Source: Actinoplanes campanulatus
GTDB taxonomy: Bacteria > Actinomycetota > Actinomycetes > Mycobacteriales > Micromonosporaceae
Direction: 5' to 3'
Assembly: GCF_014647795.1 (NCBI RefSeq)
Contig: NZ_BMPW01000027.1
Span: 43,803-107,802 of the forward strand
Length of the DNA: 64,000 nt
Part shown: positions 1 to 8,350 of the stretch, in pieces
Layout: every line of letters starts with the position of its first letter
Position numbering within the stretch: position 1 is the first letter of the stretch
Made by a program: the position numbers and the translations under genes
Notes under the pieces: model-generated
Database searches by the model: none
What the model was told of the DNA's origin: nothing
Seen by the model: the letters and a program-made list of their open reading frames with translations, nothing else

Positions 1-2
1 AC

Positions 3-74
3 CCGGGCGCCGAGGCCACCCGGGCCTGGGTCGACGCCTACCTACGCGTCAGCCTGGCCGCCGACCTCCGCTGA
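3..74 (+). CDS. C-terminal fragment of an unknown gene
   Basis: An open frame enters from the left edge and ends at the TGA at 72-74. Only 23 residues are visible, ending in RVSLAADLR, and the start lies outside the window. The fragment is too short to assign a family. It is taken as real because it has the residue composition of coding DNA and is followed at once by non-coding repeats and a convergent gene, but a chance frame cannot be excluded. Confidence 0.4.
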   Translation, partial: PGAEATRAWVDAYLRVSLAADLR

Positions 75-150
75 CGGCTGCCTTGGCGGTGCGGTCGGCC
101 TCGGCCGGCGGCTGCCCTGGCGGTGCGGTCGGCCTCCGCTGACGGGCGCC
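75..150 (+). repeat. short GC-rich tandem duplication
   Basis: A 28-bp unit occurs at 75-102 and again at 109-136 with one mismatch, a period of 34 bp. The flanking words CTCCGCTGACG also recur at 66-76 and 134-144. The array lies between the end of the partial left-edge gene and the convergent SanA-like gene. It has the look of a local slippage duplication. Confidence 0.6.
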
Positions 151-196
151 TTGACGATGCGCGGCCGGACGGTGGTGGGAGGCGTCGGCGGGTGGG

Positions 197-940
197 TCAG
201 CCGTTGCGGACGGCGGTTTCCACGCCGGTCTCGTGCGGGCCCAGGAAGACCGGGTCGCGGGCGGTGAGGACGTCGGCGGCGGCCTTGACCGCGGCGCCGT
301 ACTCGCGGACCTCGCCCCGCAGCCACAGGTCCTTGTAGGCGCGGGCCGTGTCGTCGCCCACGCCGGCGGCGTCGATGCCCTGCTCGCGGCAGAGGGCCAC
401 GGCCCGGGGAAGGTGGAAGTTCTGGGTGACGACGATCGCCTGCTGGACGCCGAAGATCTTGCGGGCCCGGACGCACGAGTCGTAGGTGTCGAAGCCGGCG
501 TGGTCGAGCACCACCCGGTCGGCGGGGACACCGCGGGCGACCAGCCACGCCTGCATGGCGCCCGGTTCGTCGTAGGCCCACTCGCCGTGGTCGCCGGAGA
601 CCAGGATCGCCTTGATCTTGCCGGCTTCCAGGAGCTGCCGGGCGATCTCCAGGCGGGCGGCGAGGAACGCCGACGGCTGGCCGTTCGGGTCGACCTGGGC
701 GCCGAGGACCAGCGCGACAGGTGCGGCCGGCACCGATGCGGCGTCGTAGAGGTGACCGTCGGCCGCGGAGCGGACCCATGTGGTGCATCCGATGGCGACG
801 GCGACCGCGAGGATCGCGCTCAGCGTGCCCGCCACCAGTAGGCGGCGCAGCCGCCGGCCCTGGAGAAGAGCGCGGAGCGACGGCAGACGCCGCTCGCCGT
901 CGGACGGGAACCAGCTGTGGAACAGGGAACGCTTCGGCAC
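197..940 (-). CDS. SanA/YdcF-like membrane protein (DUF218)
   Basis: The 247-aa product has a basic N-terminus, one membrane segment (RRLLVAGTLSAILAVAVAIG, about residues 29-48) and then a DUF218 domain outside or at the membrane. Family hallmarks are visible: VALVLGA at the domain start, SGDHGEWAYDEPGAMQ, and VTQNFHLPRA near the middle. SanA proteins have been linked to envelope barrier function and vancomycin exclusion in enterobacteria; the role here is inferred only from the family. The GTG at 940 gives about the usual family length (near 240 aa). An ATG at 1060 is also open and would add 40 unlikely Pro-rich residues and overlap the divergent acetyltransferase start, so it is less likely. 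Confidence 0.75.
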   Translation of the reverse strand: MPKRSLFHSWFPSDGERRLPSLRALLQGRRLRRLLVAGTLSAILAVAVAIGCTTWVRSAADGHLYDAASVPAAPVALVLGAQVDPNGQPSAFLAARLEIARQLLEAGKIKAILVSGDHGEWAYDEPGAMQAWLVARGVPADRVVLDHAGFDTYDSCVRARKIFGVQQAIVVTQNFHLPRAVALCREQGIDAAGVGDDTARAYKDLWLRGEVREYGAAVKAAADVLTARDPVFLGPHETGVETAVRNG

Positions 941-1058
941 GGGACCGAGGATGGCAAATCCGGTCAACCGCAGCCTGCCGCGGGGTGCGGGCAGCGGGGG
1001 GAGCAGAGCAGGTGAGGGCAGCGGGGAGCGGAACGCCGTCGATGGCAGCATGGGGCCC

Positions 1059-1778
1059 ATGATCGATATTGCCGTGGAGGGGGATCCGCTGGTCCGGTGG
1101 GCGTTGCACGCGCCCGGCGCCCGTGTCTGGCGACGGCCGGGCGCGGTCGTCGTGGCGTGTCCCGATCTGTCGCACTGGGACCGGCTGGTGATGAACGGCG
1201 AGCCGGGCGCGGTGGCGGCACTGCTGCCCGAGGTGCTGGCGGGCACCGGGGAGACGTTCCGGCCGTTCGGGACGGAGGAGCTGGTCACCGAGGTGGTCGC
1301 GCGGCTCCCGGGGCTGGAGGTGAGCGCGACCTTCGCCTGGATGGAGACCACCGAGCCGGTCGGCCGGGCGACGGGCGCCGCCGCCTGGCTCGGCGACGAG
1401 GACCGGGCCGAGGTGACCGCGCTGATCGACGAGGCCTACCCGGAGTCGTACGCCCGGCCGGGTGGCGCCGGGGTCCGGCGGTGGGCGGGCATCCGGGACG
1501 CCGACGGAACGCTGCTCACGGTCGCCGCCGAGGCGTGGTCGACCGCGGAGACCGGGTTCATGTCCGGGGTGGCGACCCGTCCGTCGGCCCGGGGCCGCGG
1601 GCTCGGGGCGGCGATCTGCGCGTTCGTCGCCGACGAGTTGCTGCCCGGCCGGGAGCGGGTCGCGCTCCTGGTCGACTACTGGAACACCGCGGCGCTGGCC
1701 ACCTACACCCGGCTCGGCTTCACGACCCGGCGGGTGGCCGCGGCACGGCGATCTCAGGCCGTACGGGTGGCGGTGTAG
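1059..1778 (+). CDS. GNAT-family N-acetyltransferase
   Basis: The 239-aa product carries the acetyl-CoA binding signature RPSARGRGLGAAICAF in its C-terminal half, followed by LLVDYWNTAALATYTRLGF, which is motif B of the GNAT fold. The substrate cannot be told. The N-terminal 100 residues look like an additional domain, as in FR47-like acetyltransferases. Two ATG codons, at 1050 and 1059, are possible starts and neither has a strong ribosome site. The gene is divergent from the SanA-like gene and its 3' end overlaps the convergent methyltransferase by 25 bp. Confidence 0.8.
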   Translation: MIDIAVEGDPLVRWALHAPGARVWRRPGAVVVACPDLSHWDRLVMNGEPGAVAALLPEVLAGTGETFRPFGTEELVTEVVARLPGLEVSATFAWMETTEPVGRATGAAAWLGDEDRAEVTALIDEAYPESYARPGGAGVRRWAGIRDADGTLLTVAAEAWSTAETGFMSGVATRPSARGRGLGAAICAFVADELLPGRERVALLVDYWNTAALATYTRLGFTTRRVAAARRSQAVRVAV

Positions 1779-2581
1779 AGCAGGTACTCCCAGTCCAGCG
1801 TGCCGCCGCCCTGGTCGAAGCGGGCGCCCAGGGCGGCCAGGTCGGCGTCCAGGGCGGCGACGCGGTCCGGGTCGCCGGCGATGTTGCGGTAGACGGCGAT
1901 GGTCGGGCCGTAGACGCGTTTGAAGTAGTCGCGGAACTCCTCCGGCGTGCCGAAGTGGGTGACCCGCAGGTTGCGGCGTTCCACCGTCACCCCGGAGACG
2001 CCGTCGCCGAACAGGGACTCCAGGTGGGCCGGGTCGCCCCAGCGGGGTGGGGGCTGGGCGCCGGCCGGCGGCGGGGCGGCGTACGGCTTCATGGTGGCGA
2101 ACATCTGCCCGATGAAGCCTTCCGGCGTCCAGTTGATCAGGCCGATCGTGCCGCCGGGACGGCAGACGCGGAGCAGCTCGGCGGCGGCGGTCTCGTGGAA
2201 CGGGGCGAACATGACGCCGATGCACGAGATGACCGTGTCGAACGAGCCGGTGTCGAAGGGCAGGGCCTCGGCGTCGGCCTCGACCCAGTTGAGCTTGGCG
2301 TCGAGGGTGGCGGCGTGGCGTTCGCCGACCGCCAGCAGCTCCGGAGTGAGATCACTGGCGGTGACGGTGGCGCCGGCGAGGGCGGCCGGGACCGCGGCGT
2401 TGCCGGTGCCCGCGCCGACGTCGAGGACGGTCTGTCCGGGACCGATCTCCGTGGCGGCCACCAGGACCGGCCCGAGCGGGGCGACGATGTCGGCGGCCAG
2501 CGCCGGGTAGTCACCGGAGGCCCACATGGCGCGGTGCTTCTGTTTCACGGTGGGAGCGGTTGGAGCGGTTGGATTCGTCAT
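1754..2581 (-). CDS. SAM-dependent class I methyltransferase
   Basis: This 275-aa protein has the class I fold markers in order: motif I VLDVGAGTGNAAVPAA (about residues 49-64), an acidic residue after strand 2 (ASDLTPELL), motif II EADAEALPFDTGSFDTV, and LLRVCRPGGTIGLINW. These match small-molecule methyltransferases of the UbiE/Methyltransf_11 type. The methyl acceptor is unknown. It stands alone, converging on the acetyltransferase with a short overlap of stop ends, and is separated from the beta-glucosidase by 86 bp. Confidence 0.85.
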   Translation of the reverse strand: MTNPTAPTAPTVKQKHRAMWASGDYPALAADIVAPLGPVLVAATEIGPGQTVLDVGAGTGNAAVPAALAGATVTASDLTPELLAVGERHAATLDAKLNWVEADAEALPFDTGSFDTVISCIGVMFAPFHETAAAELLRVCRPGGTIGLINWTPEGFIGQMFATMKPYAAPPPAGAQPPPRWGDPAHLESLFGDGVSGVTVERRNLRVTHFGTPEEFRDYFKRVYGPTIAVYRNIAGDPDRVAALDADLAALGARFDQGGGTLDWEYLLYTATRTA

Positions 2582-2667
2582 GTCACTGACGGTAGGCGTC
2601 GCGGAAGCGGTCGGTCGGGTACACGATGCGTACCCGACTGTCCGCTTCCGGACGGACGCCCCGGGTT

Positions 2668-4905
2668 TCAGGAGATGCGGAACTTCGCGGACTGCAACGC
2701 GGAGGGCCGCGAGTTCGGGCCGACGAGCAGCTCGAAGTCGCCGGCCTCGACGATCCGCACGCCGTCCGCCGACACGAGCGTGCAGTCCGCGGCCGGCACC
2801 TCCAGGGTGACCGTGACGCTCTCCCCGGGCTCGACGGTGACCTGCCGGTATGCCTTCAGCTCCCGGCCGGCCCAGGTGACGCTGGTGACGAGGTCGCTGA
2901 CGTACACCTGGACGGTCTCCAGCGCCGGCCGTGTCCCGGTGTTGGTGAGCCGCACGGTGGCCCGCACCACCCCGTCCGCCGCGACGTCCGGCTCCTCGAT
3001 GCTGAGCCCGTCGTAGACCACGGTGGTGTAGCTGAGCCCCTCCCCGAAGGCGAACAGCGGGTCCTGGGTGAGGTCGGCGTACCGGGTGCCGTGCTGGCCG
3101 CGCAGCTGGTTGTAGTAGATCGGCTGCTGACCGGCGTGCCGGGCCGCCGAGATCGGCATCCGCCCGCTCGGCTCGATCAGCCCGAGCAGCAGCTCGGCGA
3201 TGGCCTGCCCGCCCCGCATGCCCGGGTTGAAGGCCTGCACGACGGCGGCCGCCTGGAGAGCCGATGGCGGCAGGGCGAGCGGCTTGCCGTCGATCAGCAC
3301 CACGATCATCGGGGTGCCGGTGGCCGCGACCGCGTCGAGCAGCGCGATCTGCCCGCCGACCAGTTCGAGGGTGGCGGTGGACTTGTGCTCGCCGTTGAGG
3401 TTGACGGTGTCACCGACGACCACGATGGCGTAGTCGGCGGCGGCCGCGAGCCGCCGGGCACGCTCAAGATCTTCAAAAGCCGCGGGGACGCCCTCCGAGA
3501 TCGGCGGCCGCGGCTGCCCGTCCGGGAACGTCTCGCCGTCCGGGTCCGGCACCAGCCGCTCGATCTCCACGGCCGGGTCGAAGTCCAGCTCCCAGCCGGA
3601 CGGCAGCAGCGAGCGGAGCCCGTCGAGGACCGTCGTGGTCAGTTCCCGCGGGTGGCCGTCGGGCATCCAGTCGACCTGCCCGGAGTCGCCGGCCCAGTCG
3701 CCGAGCTGCGCGGACACGTCGTGGGCGTTGGGCCCGAGCAGCGCGATGCGCTTCGACGGCGCGGACGGCAGGGGCAGTACGCCGTCGTTGCGCAGCAGCA
3801 CCAGCGACCGCCGGGCCACCTCGAGGTTGAGCTCGGTGTGCGCGGCGCACCCGATCACCTCACGCTGCCGGGCGGCGTCCGGGGTACGCGGGTTCTCGAA
3901 GAGGCCCAGTTCGAACTTCAGGCGCAGGATCCGCCGTACCGCCGCATCGATGTCGTCCTCACGCAGAAGGCCGCGCCGGATCGCCTCCTGGGCGCCTTCG
4001 AAGAAGGCCGGGGTCGTCATGATCACGTCGTTGCCGGCCTTGACGGCGAGGGCCGCGGCCTCGGCGTAGTCGGCGCAGACCTTCTGCTCCCAGACCATCC
4101 GGCCGACGTTGTCCCAGTCGGTGACGAGCGTGCCGGTGAAGCCCCACTCGCCCTTGAGCACGTCGTTGAGCAGCCACTTGTTGGCGGTGATCGGCACGCC
4201 GTCCATCGACTGGTAGCCGAGCATGAAGACCCGGCAGCCCTCGGCGGCGGCCCGCTCGAACGGCGGCAGGAACCAGGAGCGCAGCTTGCGCCGGCTGATG
4301 TCGGCCTCGCTGGCGTCCCGGCCGCCCTGGGTCTCGGAGTAGCCGGCGAAGTGCTTGGCGGTGGCCAGGATGGCGGTCGGGTCGGTGAGGCCCTCGCCCT
4401 GGTAGCCGCGGATCATCGCGGCGCCCAGCTCGCCGATCAGGTACGGGTCCTCGCCGAACGTCTCGTCGACCCGGCCCCAGCGCAGGTCCCGGGCGATGCA
4501 GAGCACCGGTGAGAAGGTCCAGTGCACGCCGGTGGCGGCGGCCTCCACGGCGGTGGCCCGGCCGACCTTCTCGACCAGCTCCGGGTCCCAGGTGGCGGCC
4601 ATGCCGAGCTGGGTGGGGAAGACCGTGGCGCCGGGCCAGAAGCCGTGGCCGTGGATGCAGTCCTCGGCGGTGATCAGCGGGATCCGCAGGCGGGTACGCG
4701 CGACGAGTTCGGCCGCCTCGACCAGCTTGGCCGGTGAGGTGTGCAGGATCGATCCGGCGAGCTTCTCCAGAACGAGCTCGGACAGGTCCTGGCGGGCGTC
4801 GAGCTGGAGCATCTGGCCGATCTTCTCGGGCAGCGTCATCCGGCCCAGCAGATCCTCCACGCGCTCCGCAACTCCGAGCGTGGAGTCCTGATATGGCATG
4901 GGCAT
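2668..4905 (-). CDS. Glycoside hydrolase family 3 beta-glucosidase
   Basis: The 745-aa product has the GH3 layout: an N-terminal (beta/alpha)8 domain with KHFAGY and the nucleophile Asp263 in VTDW, a second alpha/beta domain, and a C-terminal fibronectin III-like domain. It should remove glucose from the non-reducing end of cello- or other beta-oligosaccharides. No signal peptide is visible, so it is probably cytoplasmic and acts on imported sugars. The ATG at 4905 is chosen because GGGAG lies about 8 nt upstream; the frame stays open to 5067 but without a ribosome site and through palindromic promoter DNA. Its promoter faces that of egtA. Confidence 0.9.
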   Translation of the reverse strand: MPMPYQDSTLGVAERVEDLLGRMTLPEKIGQMLQLDARQDLSELVLEKLAGSILHTSPAKLVEAAELVARTRLRIPLITAEDCIHGHGFWPGATVFPTQLGMAATWDPELVEKVGRATAVEAAATGVHWTFSPVLCIARDLRWGRVDETFGEDPYLIGELGAAMIRGYQGEGLTDPTAILATAKHFAGYSETQGGRDASEADISRRKLRSWFLPPFERAAAEGCRVFMLGYQSMDGVPITANKWLLNDVLKGEWGFTGTLVTDWDNVGRMVWEQKVCADYAEAAALAVKAGNDVIMTTPAFFEGAQEAIRRGLLREDDIDAAVRRILRLKFELGLFENPRTPDAARQREVIGCAAHTELNLEVARRSLVLLRNDGVLPLPSAPSKRIALLGPNAHDVSAQLGDWAGDSGQVDWMPDGHPRELTTTVLDGLRSLLPSGWELDFDPAVEIERLVPDPDGETFPDGQPRPPISEGVPAAFEDLERARRLAAAADYAIVVVGDTVNLNGEHKSTATLELVGGQIALLDAVAATGTPMIVVLIDGKPLALPPSALQAAAVVQAFNPGMRGGQAIAELLLGLIEPSGRMPISAARHAGQQPIYYNQLRGQHGTRYADLTQDPLFAFGEGLSYTTVVYDGLSIEEPDVAADGVVRATVRLTNTGTRPALETVQVYVSDLVTSVTWAGRELKAYRQVTVEPGESVTVTLEVPAADCTLVSADGVRIVEAGDFELLVGPNSRPSALQSAKFRIS

Positions 4906-4918
4906 GGCGTCGCTCCCA
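4905..4918 (-). promoter_or_regulatory. possible imperfect CebR-like operator at the beta-glucosidase start
   Basis: On the minus strand the bases over the ribosome site and start read TGGGAGCGACGCCA. The first eight match the CebR operator TGGGAGCGCTCCCA known from Streptomyces cellulose and cellobiose genes; the second half matches only partly. CebR controls a beta-glucosidase gene in Streptomyces, which makes the match suggestive. No CebR gene lies in this window. Confidence 0.25.
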
Positions 4919-4935
4919 AGGGGGTGTACCGAACA

Positions 4936-5007
4936 CGAACGGTTCGGAGTCTTCCAGTCCGGAACCGGTTCCGGCACCCCGCCACGGTTCCGGAACTTCA
5001 TCGTTCC
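4936..5007. promoter_or_regulatory. palindrome cluster in the beta-glucosidase/egtA divergent promoter region
   Basis: The intergenic region holds CGAACGGTTCG (4936-4946), the perfect 16-bp palindrome CCGGAACCGGTTCCGG (4959-4974), GTTCCGGAAC (4987-4996) and GGAAC-N6-GTTCC (4992-5007). The centres of the first three are about 25 bp apart. The 16-mer with a central CG step looks like a LacI-family operator. No regulator gene is adjacent, so which protein binds is unknown. Confidence 0.5.
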
Positions 5008-5110
5008 ACCGATCCGAGGGGGAGGCGAATTCGCCGCGATGCCGGTATGGTCCATACCGCACCGCACTCAGTGGAGTCTATTGATCACGCGTGGTGATTC
5101 AAGGGGGGTC

Positions 5111-6313
5111 ATGGGTTCGGCTGACCGGGTCCTGCGTCGGACCGCCGAGGCGATCGAGCACATCGCCGGAATCTGTTTCAAGACCGGCCCGCCCCGGCAG
5201 GTCGGCGCCGAGTTGGAGTGGACCACACACCGCGCCGCCGATCCGTCCGCGTACCTGCGGGCCGGCGACCTGGCCGGGGCACTGGGCGAGCATGCGCCCG
5301 TCACCCTCGGCAACCCGAACCCCGTGCCGCTGCCCTGCGGTGGCGCGGTCACCGTCGAACCGGGCGGTCAGGTCGAGATCTCCTCGGTCCCGGCCGGATC
5401 CCTGGCCGAGTTGCACACCGCGGTCACCGCCGACCGCGAGGTCCTCACCGCACTGCTGGCCGATGCCGGGATCGTGCTGGGGGAGCAGGGCCTCGACCCG
5501 TACGGGCGGCGCCGCCGGCTCCTCGACGCCCCGCGGTACGCCGCCATGGAGAGGGCCTTCGACAGCTCCGGCCACACCATGATGACCGCCACCGCCGGCC
5601 TCCAGATCTGCCTCGACGCCGGCGAGGCGCACCAGATCGTGCCCCGATGGGCGGCCCTGCACGAGATGGGCCCGGCCCTGCTGGCCCTGTTCGCCAACTC
5701 CCCGGCCGACGGCTGGGCGTCCCGGCGGATGGCCTCGTGGTACGGGATCGACCCCCGCCGTACCGCCCCGGTCCCGGTCTCCGCGGACCCGGCGCAGGCC
5801 TGGGCGGAGTACGCGGTCCGCGCCCCGCTGCTGTGCGTGCCCCGGCCGGACGGCTGCTGGGACGTCCCTCCCGAGGTGACGTTCGCCGACTGGATCGAAG
5901 CCGGCCCGATCGGCGCCGGCCCGATCGGCCGTCCACCCACGCCGGCCGACCTCGAGTACCACCTCGGCACCCTGTTCCCGCCGGTCCGGCCCCGGGGCTA
6001 CCTGGAGGTCCGCTACCTGGACACCCAGCCCGGCGACGAGTGGATCGTCCCGGCCGCGGTGCTGGTCACCCTGCTCGACTCCGACACGCTCACCGACCGG
6101 GCCCGCGAACTGGCCGCCGCCGGGGCCGGCCGCTGGCATGCCGCCGCGCGCCTCGGCCTGGCCGACGGCCCGGTCCGCCGGTCCGCCGCCGACCTGGCCG
6201 GCCTGGCCTGCCGCCACCTGGACCGGACCGGGCTGCCGGCCGCCGTCCGGGAGGAGATCGTCGAGGCCGTCCAGCGCCGGCTGCACCGCCACCGAGAGGG
6301 GATCTCCGCATGA
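5111..6313 (+). CDS. egtA: Glutamate-cysteine ligase EgtA
   Basis: The 400-aa protein belongs to the ATP-dependent carboxylate-amine ligase (GCS2) family and should join glutamate and cysteine to gamma-glutamylcysteine, the sulfur donor for ergothioneine synthesis. Visible marks are QVGAELEWTTH near residue 30, GGQVEISSVPAGS, the middle stretch SSGHTMMTATAGLQICLD, and RGYLEVRYLD towards the end. The ATG at 5111 follows AAGGGGGG at 5101-5108, which fixes the start. The stop overlaps the egtB start (ATGA), so the two are translationally coupled. It leads the egtABCD operon and is divergent from the beta-glucosidase. Confidence 0.93.
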   Translation: MGSADRVLRRTAEAIEHIAGICFKTGPPRQVGAELEWTTHRAADPSAYLRAGDLAGALGEHAPVTLGNPNPVPLPCGGAVTVEPGGQVEISSVPAGSLAELHTAVTADREVLTALLADAGIVLGEQGLDPYGRRRRLLDAPRYAAMERAFDSSGHTMMTATAGLQICLDAGEAHQIVPRWAALHEMGPALLALFANSPADGWASRRMASWYGIDPRRTAPVPVSADPAQAWAEYAVRAPLLCVPRPDGCWDVPPEVTFADWIEAGPIGAGPIGRPPTPADLEYHLGTLFPPVRPRGYLEVRYLDTQPGDEWIVPAAVLVTLLDSDTLTDRARELAAAGAGRWHAAARLGLADGPVRRSAADLAGLACRHLDRTGLPAAVREEIVEAVQRRLHRHREGISA

Positions 6314-7599
6314 CCCAGGACCTGCGGCTGGCCATCGCCGCCGAGTTGGAGCGAACCCGGGCACGGACCACGCTGCTCACCGACGCGGTCGACGAGGACG
6401 ACCTGATACGCCAGCACTCGCCGCTGATGTCCCCGCTGGTGTGGGACCTCGCGCACATCGGCAACCAGGAGGAGCTCTGGCTGGTCCGGGACGTGGGCGG
6501 CCGGGACCCGGTGCGCCGCGACATCGACGAGCTCTACGACGCCTTCAAGCACGCCCGCCGGGACCGGCCGGCTCTGCCGCTGCTGAACCCGGCAGAGGCC
6601 CGGACGTACACGGCGACGGTCCGCGACAAGGTCCTGGACGTGCTCGACCGGGTGCGGTTCGACCCGTCGCGGCGGCTGGTCGACGACGGGTTCGCCTTCG
6701 GCATGATCGTCCAGCACGAGCAGCAGCACGACGAGACCATGCTGGCCACCCACCAGCTGCGGGCCGGAACGCCGGTGCTGTCCGCCCCGCCGCCGCCACC
6801 CGGGCGGGAAATCACCGGGGAAATCCTGATAAAAGCGGGAAAATTCGTTATGGGTACGGACACCGAGCCCTGGGCCCTGGACAACGAACGCCCCGCCCAC
6901 GCAGTCGACGTCCCGGCGTTCTGGATCGACGCCGCCCCCACCACCAACGAGCAGTACGCCGCGTTCATCGACGCCGGCGGCTACGACGACCCGCGCTGGT
7001 GGAGCGAATGCGGCTGGGCCTACCGGATCAGGGCCGGCCTGGAGAAGCCGCTGCACTGGCTGCGCGACCACGACGGCTGGCACTGCCGGCGGTTCGGCCG
7101 CGTCGAGCCGGTGCACCCGCACGAGCCGGTCGTCCACGTCTGCTACCACGAGGCCGAGGCCTACGCCGCGTGGGCCGGTAAACGCCTGCCCACCGAGGCC
7201 GAGTGGGAGAAGGCGGCCCGCCACGACCCGGCGACCGGCCGCTCCCGCCGCTACCCGTGGGGCGACGACCCGCCCGAGGCCCGGCACGCCAACCTGGGGC
7301 AGCGGCACCTCGGCCCGGCCCCGGTCGGCGCCTACCCGGACGGCGCCTCCCCGCTCGGCGTGCACCAGCTGATCGGCGACGTCTGGGAGTGGGTGTCCAG
7401 CGGTTTCGAGCCCTACCCGGGGTTCACGGCCTTTCCGTACCGGGAGTATTCGGAGGTCTTCTTCGGCGGCGACTACCGGGTGCTGCGCGGCGGCTCGTTC
7501 GGCACCGACGCGGCCGCCTGCCGGGGCACCTTCCGCAACTGGGACCATCCGATCCGGCGGCAGATCTTCTCCGGCTTCCGCTGCGCCCGAGCCGCCTGA
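6310..7599 (+). CDS. egtB: Ergothioneine sulfoxide synthase EgtB
   Basis: The 429-aa non-haem iron enzyme couples hercynine with gamma-glutamylcysteine and O2 to give the sulfoxide. The N-terminal DinB-like domain supplies the iron ligands: His49 in DLAHIGNQ and His136/His140 in HEQQHDE. The C-terminal two-thirds is a formylglycine-generating-enzyme (FGE) fold, with RLPTEAEWEKAAR, GDVWEWV and RGGSFG. A short AT-rich stretch (6810-6855), with codons rare in this genome such as ATA and AAA, encodes the join between the two domains. The gene overlaps egtA and egtC by 4 and 1 bases. Confidence 0.95.
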   Translation: MTQDLRLAIAAELERTRARTTLLTDAVDEDDLIRQHSPLMSPLVWDLAHIGNQEELWLVRDVGGRDPVRRDIDELYDAFKHARRDRPALPLLNPAEARTYTATVRDKVLDVLDRVRFDPSRRLVDDGFAFGMIVQHEQQHDETMLATHQLRAGTPVLSAPPPPPGREITGEILIKAGKFVMGTDTEPWALDNERPAHAVDVPAFWIDAAPTTNEQYAAFIDAGGYDDPRWWSECGWAYRIRAGLEKPLHWLRDHDGWHCRRFGRVEPVHPHEPVVHVCYHEAEAYAAWAGKRLPTEAEWEKAARHDPATGRSRRYPWGDDPPEARHANLGQRHLGPAPVGAYPDGASPLGVHQLIGDVWEWVSSGFEPYPGFTAFPYREYSEVFFGGDYRVLRGGSFGTDAAACRGTFRNWDHPIRRQIFSGFRCARAA

Positions 7600-8342
7600 T
7601 GTGCCGCCACCTGGGATATCTCGGCCCACCCGTACCGTTGTCGAGTCTCCTGCTGGATCCGCCGCACGCGCTGGTGACGCAGGCGTGGGCGCCGCGCGAC
7701 ATGCGCGGCGGCGGCACCATCAACGCCGACGGCTTCGGGGTCGGCTGGTGGCCGCCGGGCGCCGCCGAGCCGGTGCGGTACCGCAGCGCCATGCCGATCT
7801 GGACCGACGCCGCGCTGCCGTCGCTGGCGGCCGCCACCCGGTCCGGGGCGGTCCTCGCCGCGGTCCGCTCGGCCACCGTGGGCCTGCCGGTCGTGGAGAC
7901 CGCGGCGGCGCCGTTCACCGACGGGCGCTGGCTGTTCAGTCACAACGGCGTGGTCCGCGGCTGGCCGTCGGCGGTCGCCGGACTCGCCGGTGACCTGCCG
8001 GTCGAGGACCTGCTCACGATGGACGCGCCGACCGACTCGGCCACCCTCTGGGCGCTGCTGCGAGCCCGGCTGAGAGCCGGCGAGCCCGCACCCAAGGCGG
8101 TCGCCGCGCTGGTCGCCGAGGTGACCGCGGCGGCCCCCGGATCCCGGCTGAACCTGCTGCTCACCGACGGCACGCAGCTGATCGCGACGGCCCACGGCCA
8201 CGCCCTGTCGGTACAACCCGGCCGCGGCTCGGTCCTGATCGGCTCGGAACCCCTGGACGCCTCCCCGGCCTGGCAGCCCGTCCCGGACGGCCACCTGGTG
8301 GTCGCCACCGCCACCGCGCTGGAGATGACACCGACCTTCTGA
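7599..8342 (+). CDS. egtC: Gamma-glutamyl-hercynylcysteine sulfoxide hydrolase EgtC
   Basis: The 247-aa class II glutamine amidotransferase-like protein begins MCRHLGYLG, so Cys2 becomes the N-terminal nucleophile after methionine removal. Further family marks are NADGFGVGWW and LFSHNGVVRGW. It removes the gamma-glutamyl group from the EgtB product. Start and stop overlap egtB as TGATG, which indicates coupled translation. An 8-bp gap with a good ribosome site leads to egtD. Confidence 0.93.
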   Translation: MCRHLGYLGPPVPLSSLLLDPPHALVTQAWAPRDMRGGGTINADGFGVGWWPPGAAEPVRYRSAMPIWTDAALPSLAAATRSGAVLAAVRSATVGLPVVETAAAPFTDGRWLFSHNGVVRGWPSAVAGLAGDLPVEDLLTMDAPTDSATLWALLRARLRAGEPAPKAVAALVAEVTAAAPGSRLNLLLTDGTQLIATAHGHALSVQPGRGSVLIGSEPLDASPAWQPVPDGHLVVATATALEMTPTF

Positions 8343-8350
8343 GGAGAACC

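Noticed and set aside
4936-5007. LexA (SOS) boxes
   Set aside because: The actinobacterial box needs GAAC-N4-GTTC; the palindromes here have spacers of 1, 2, 6 or no bases.
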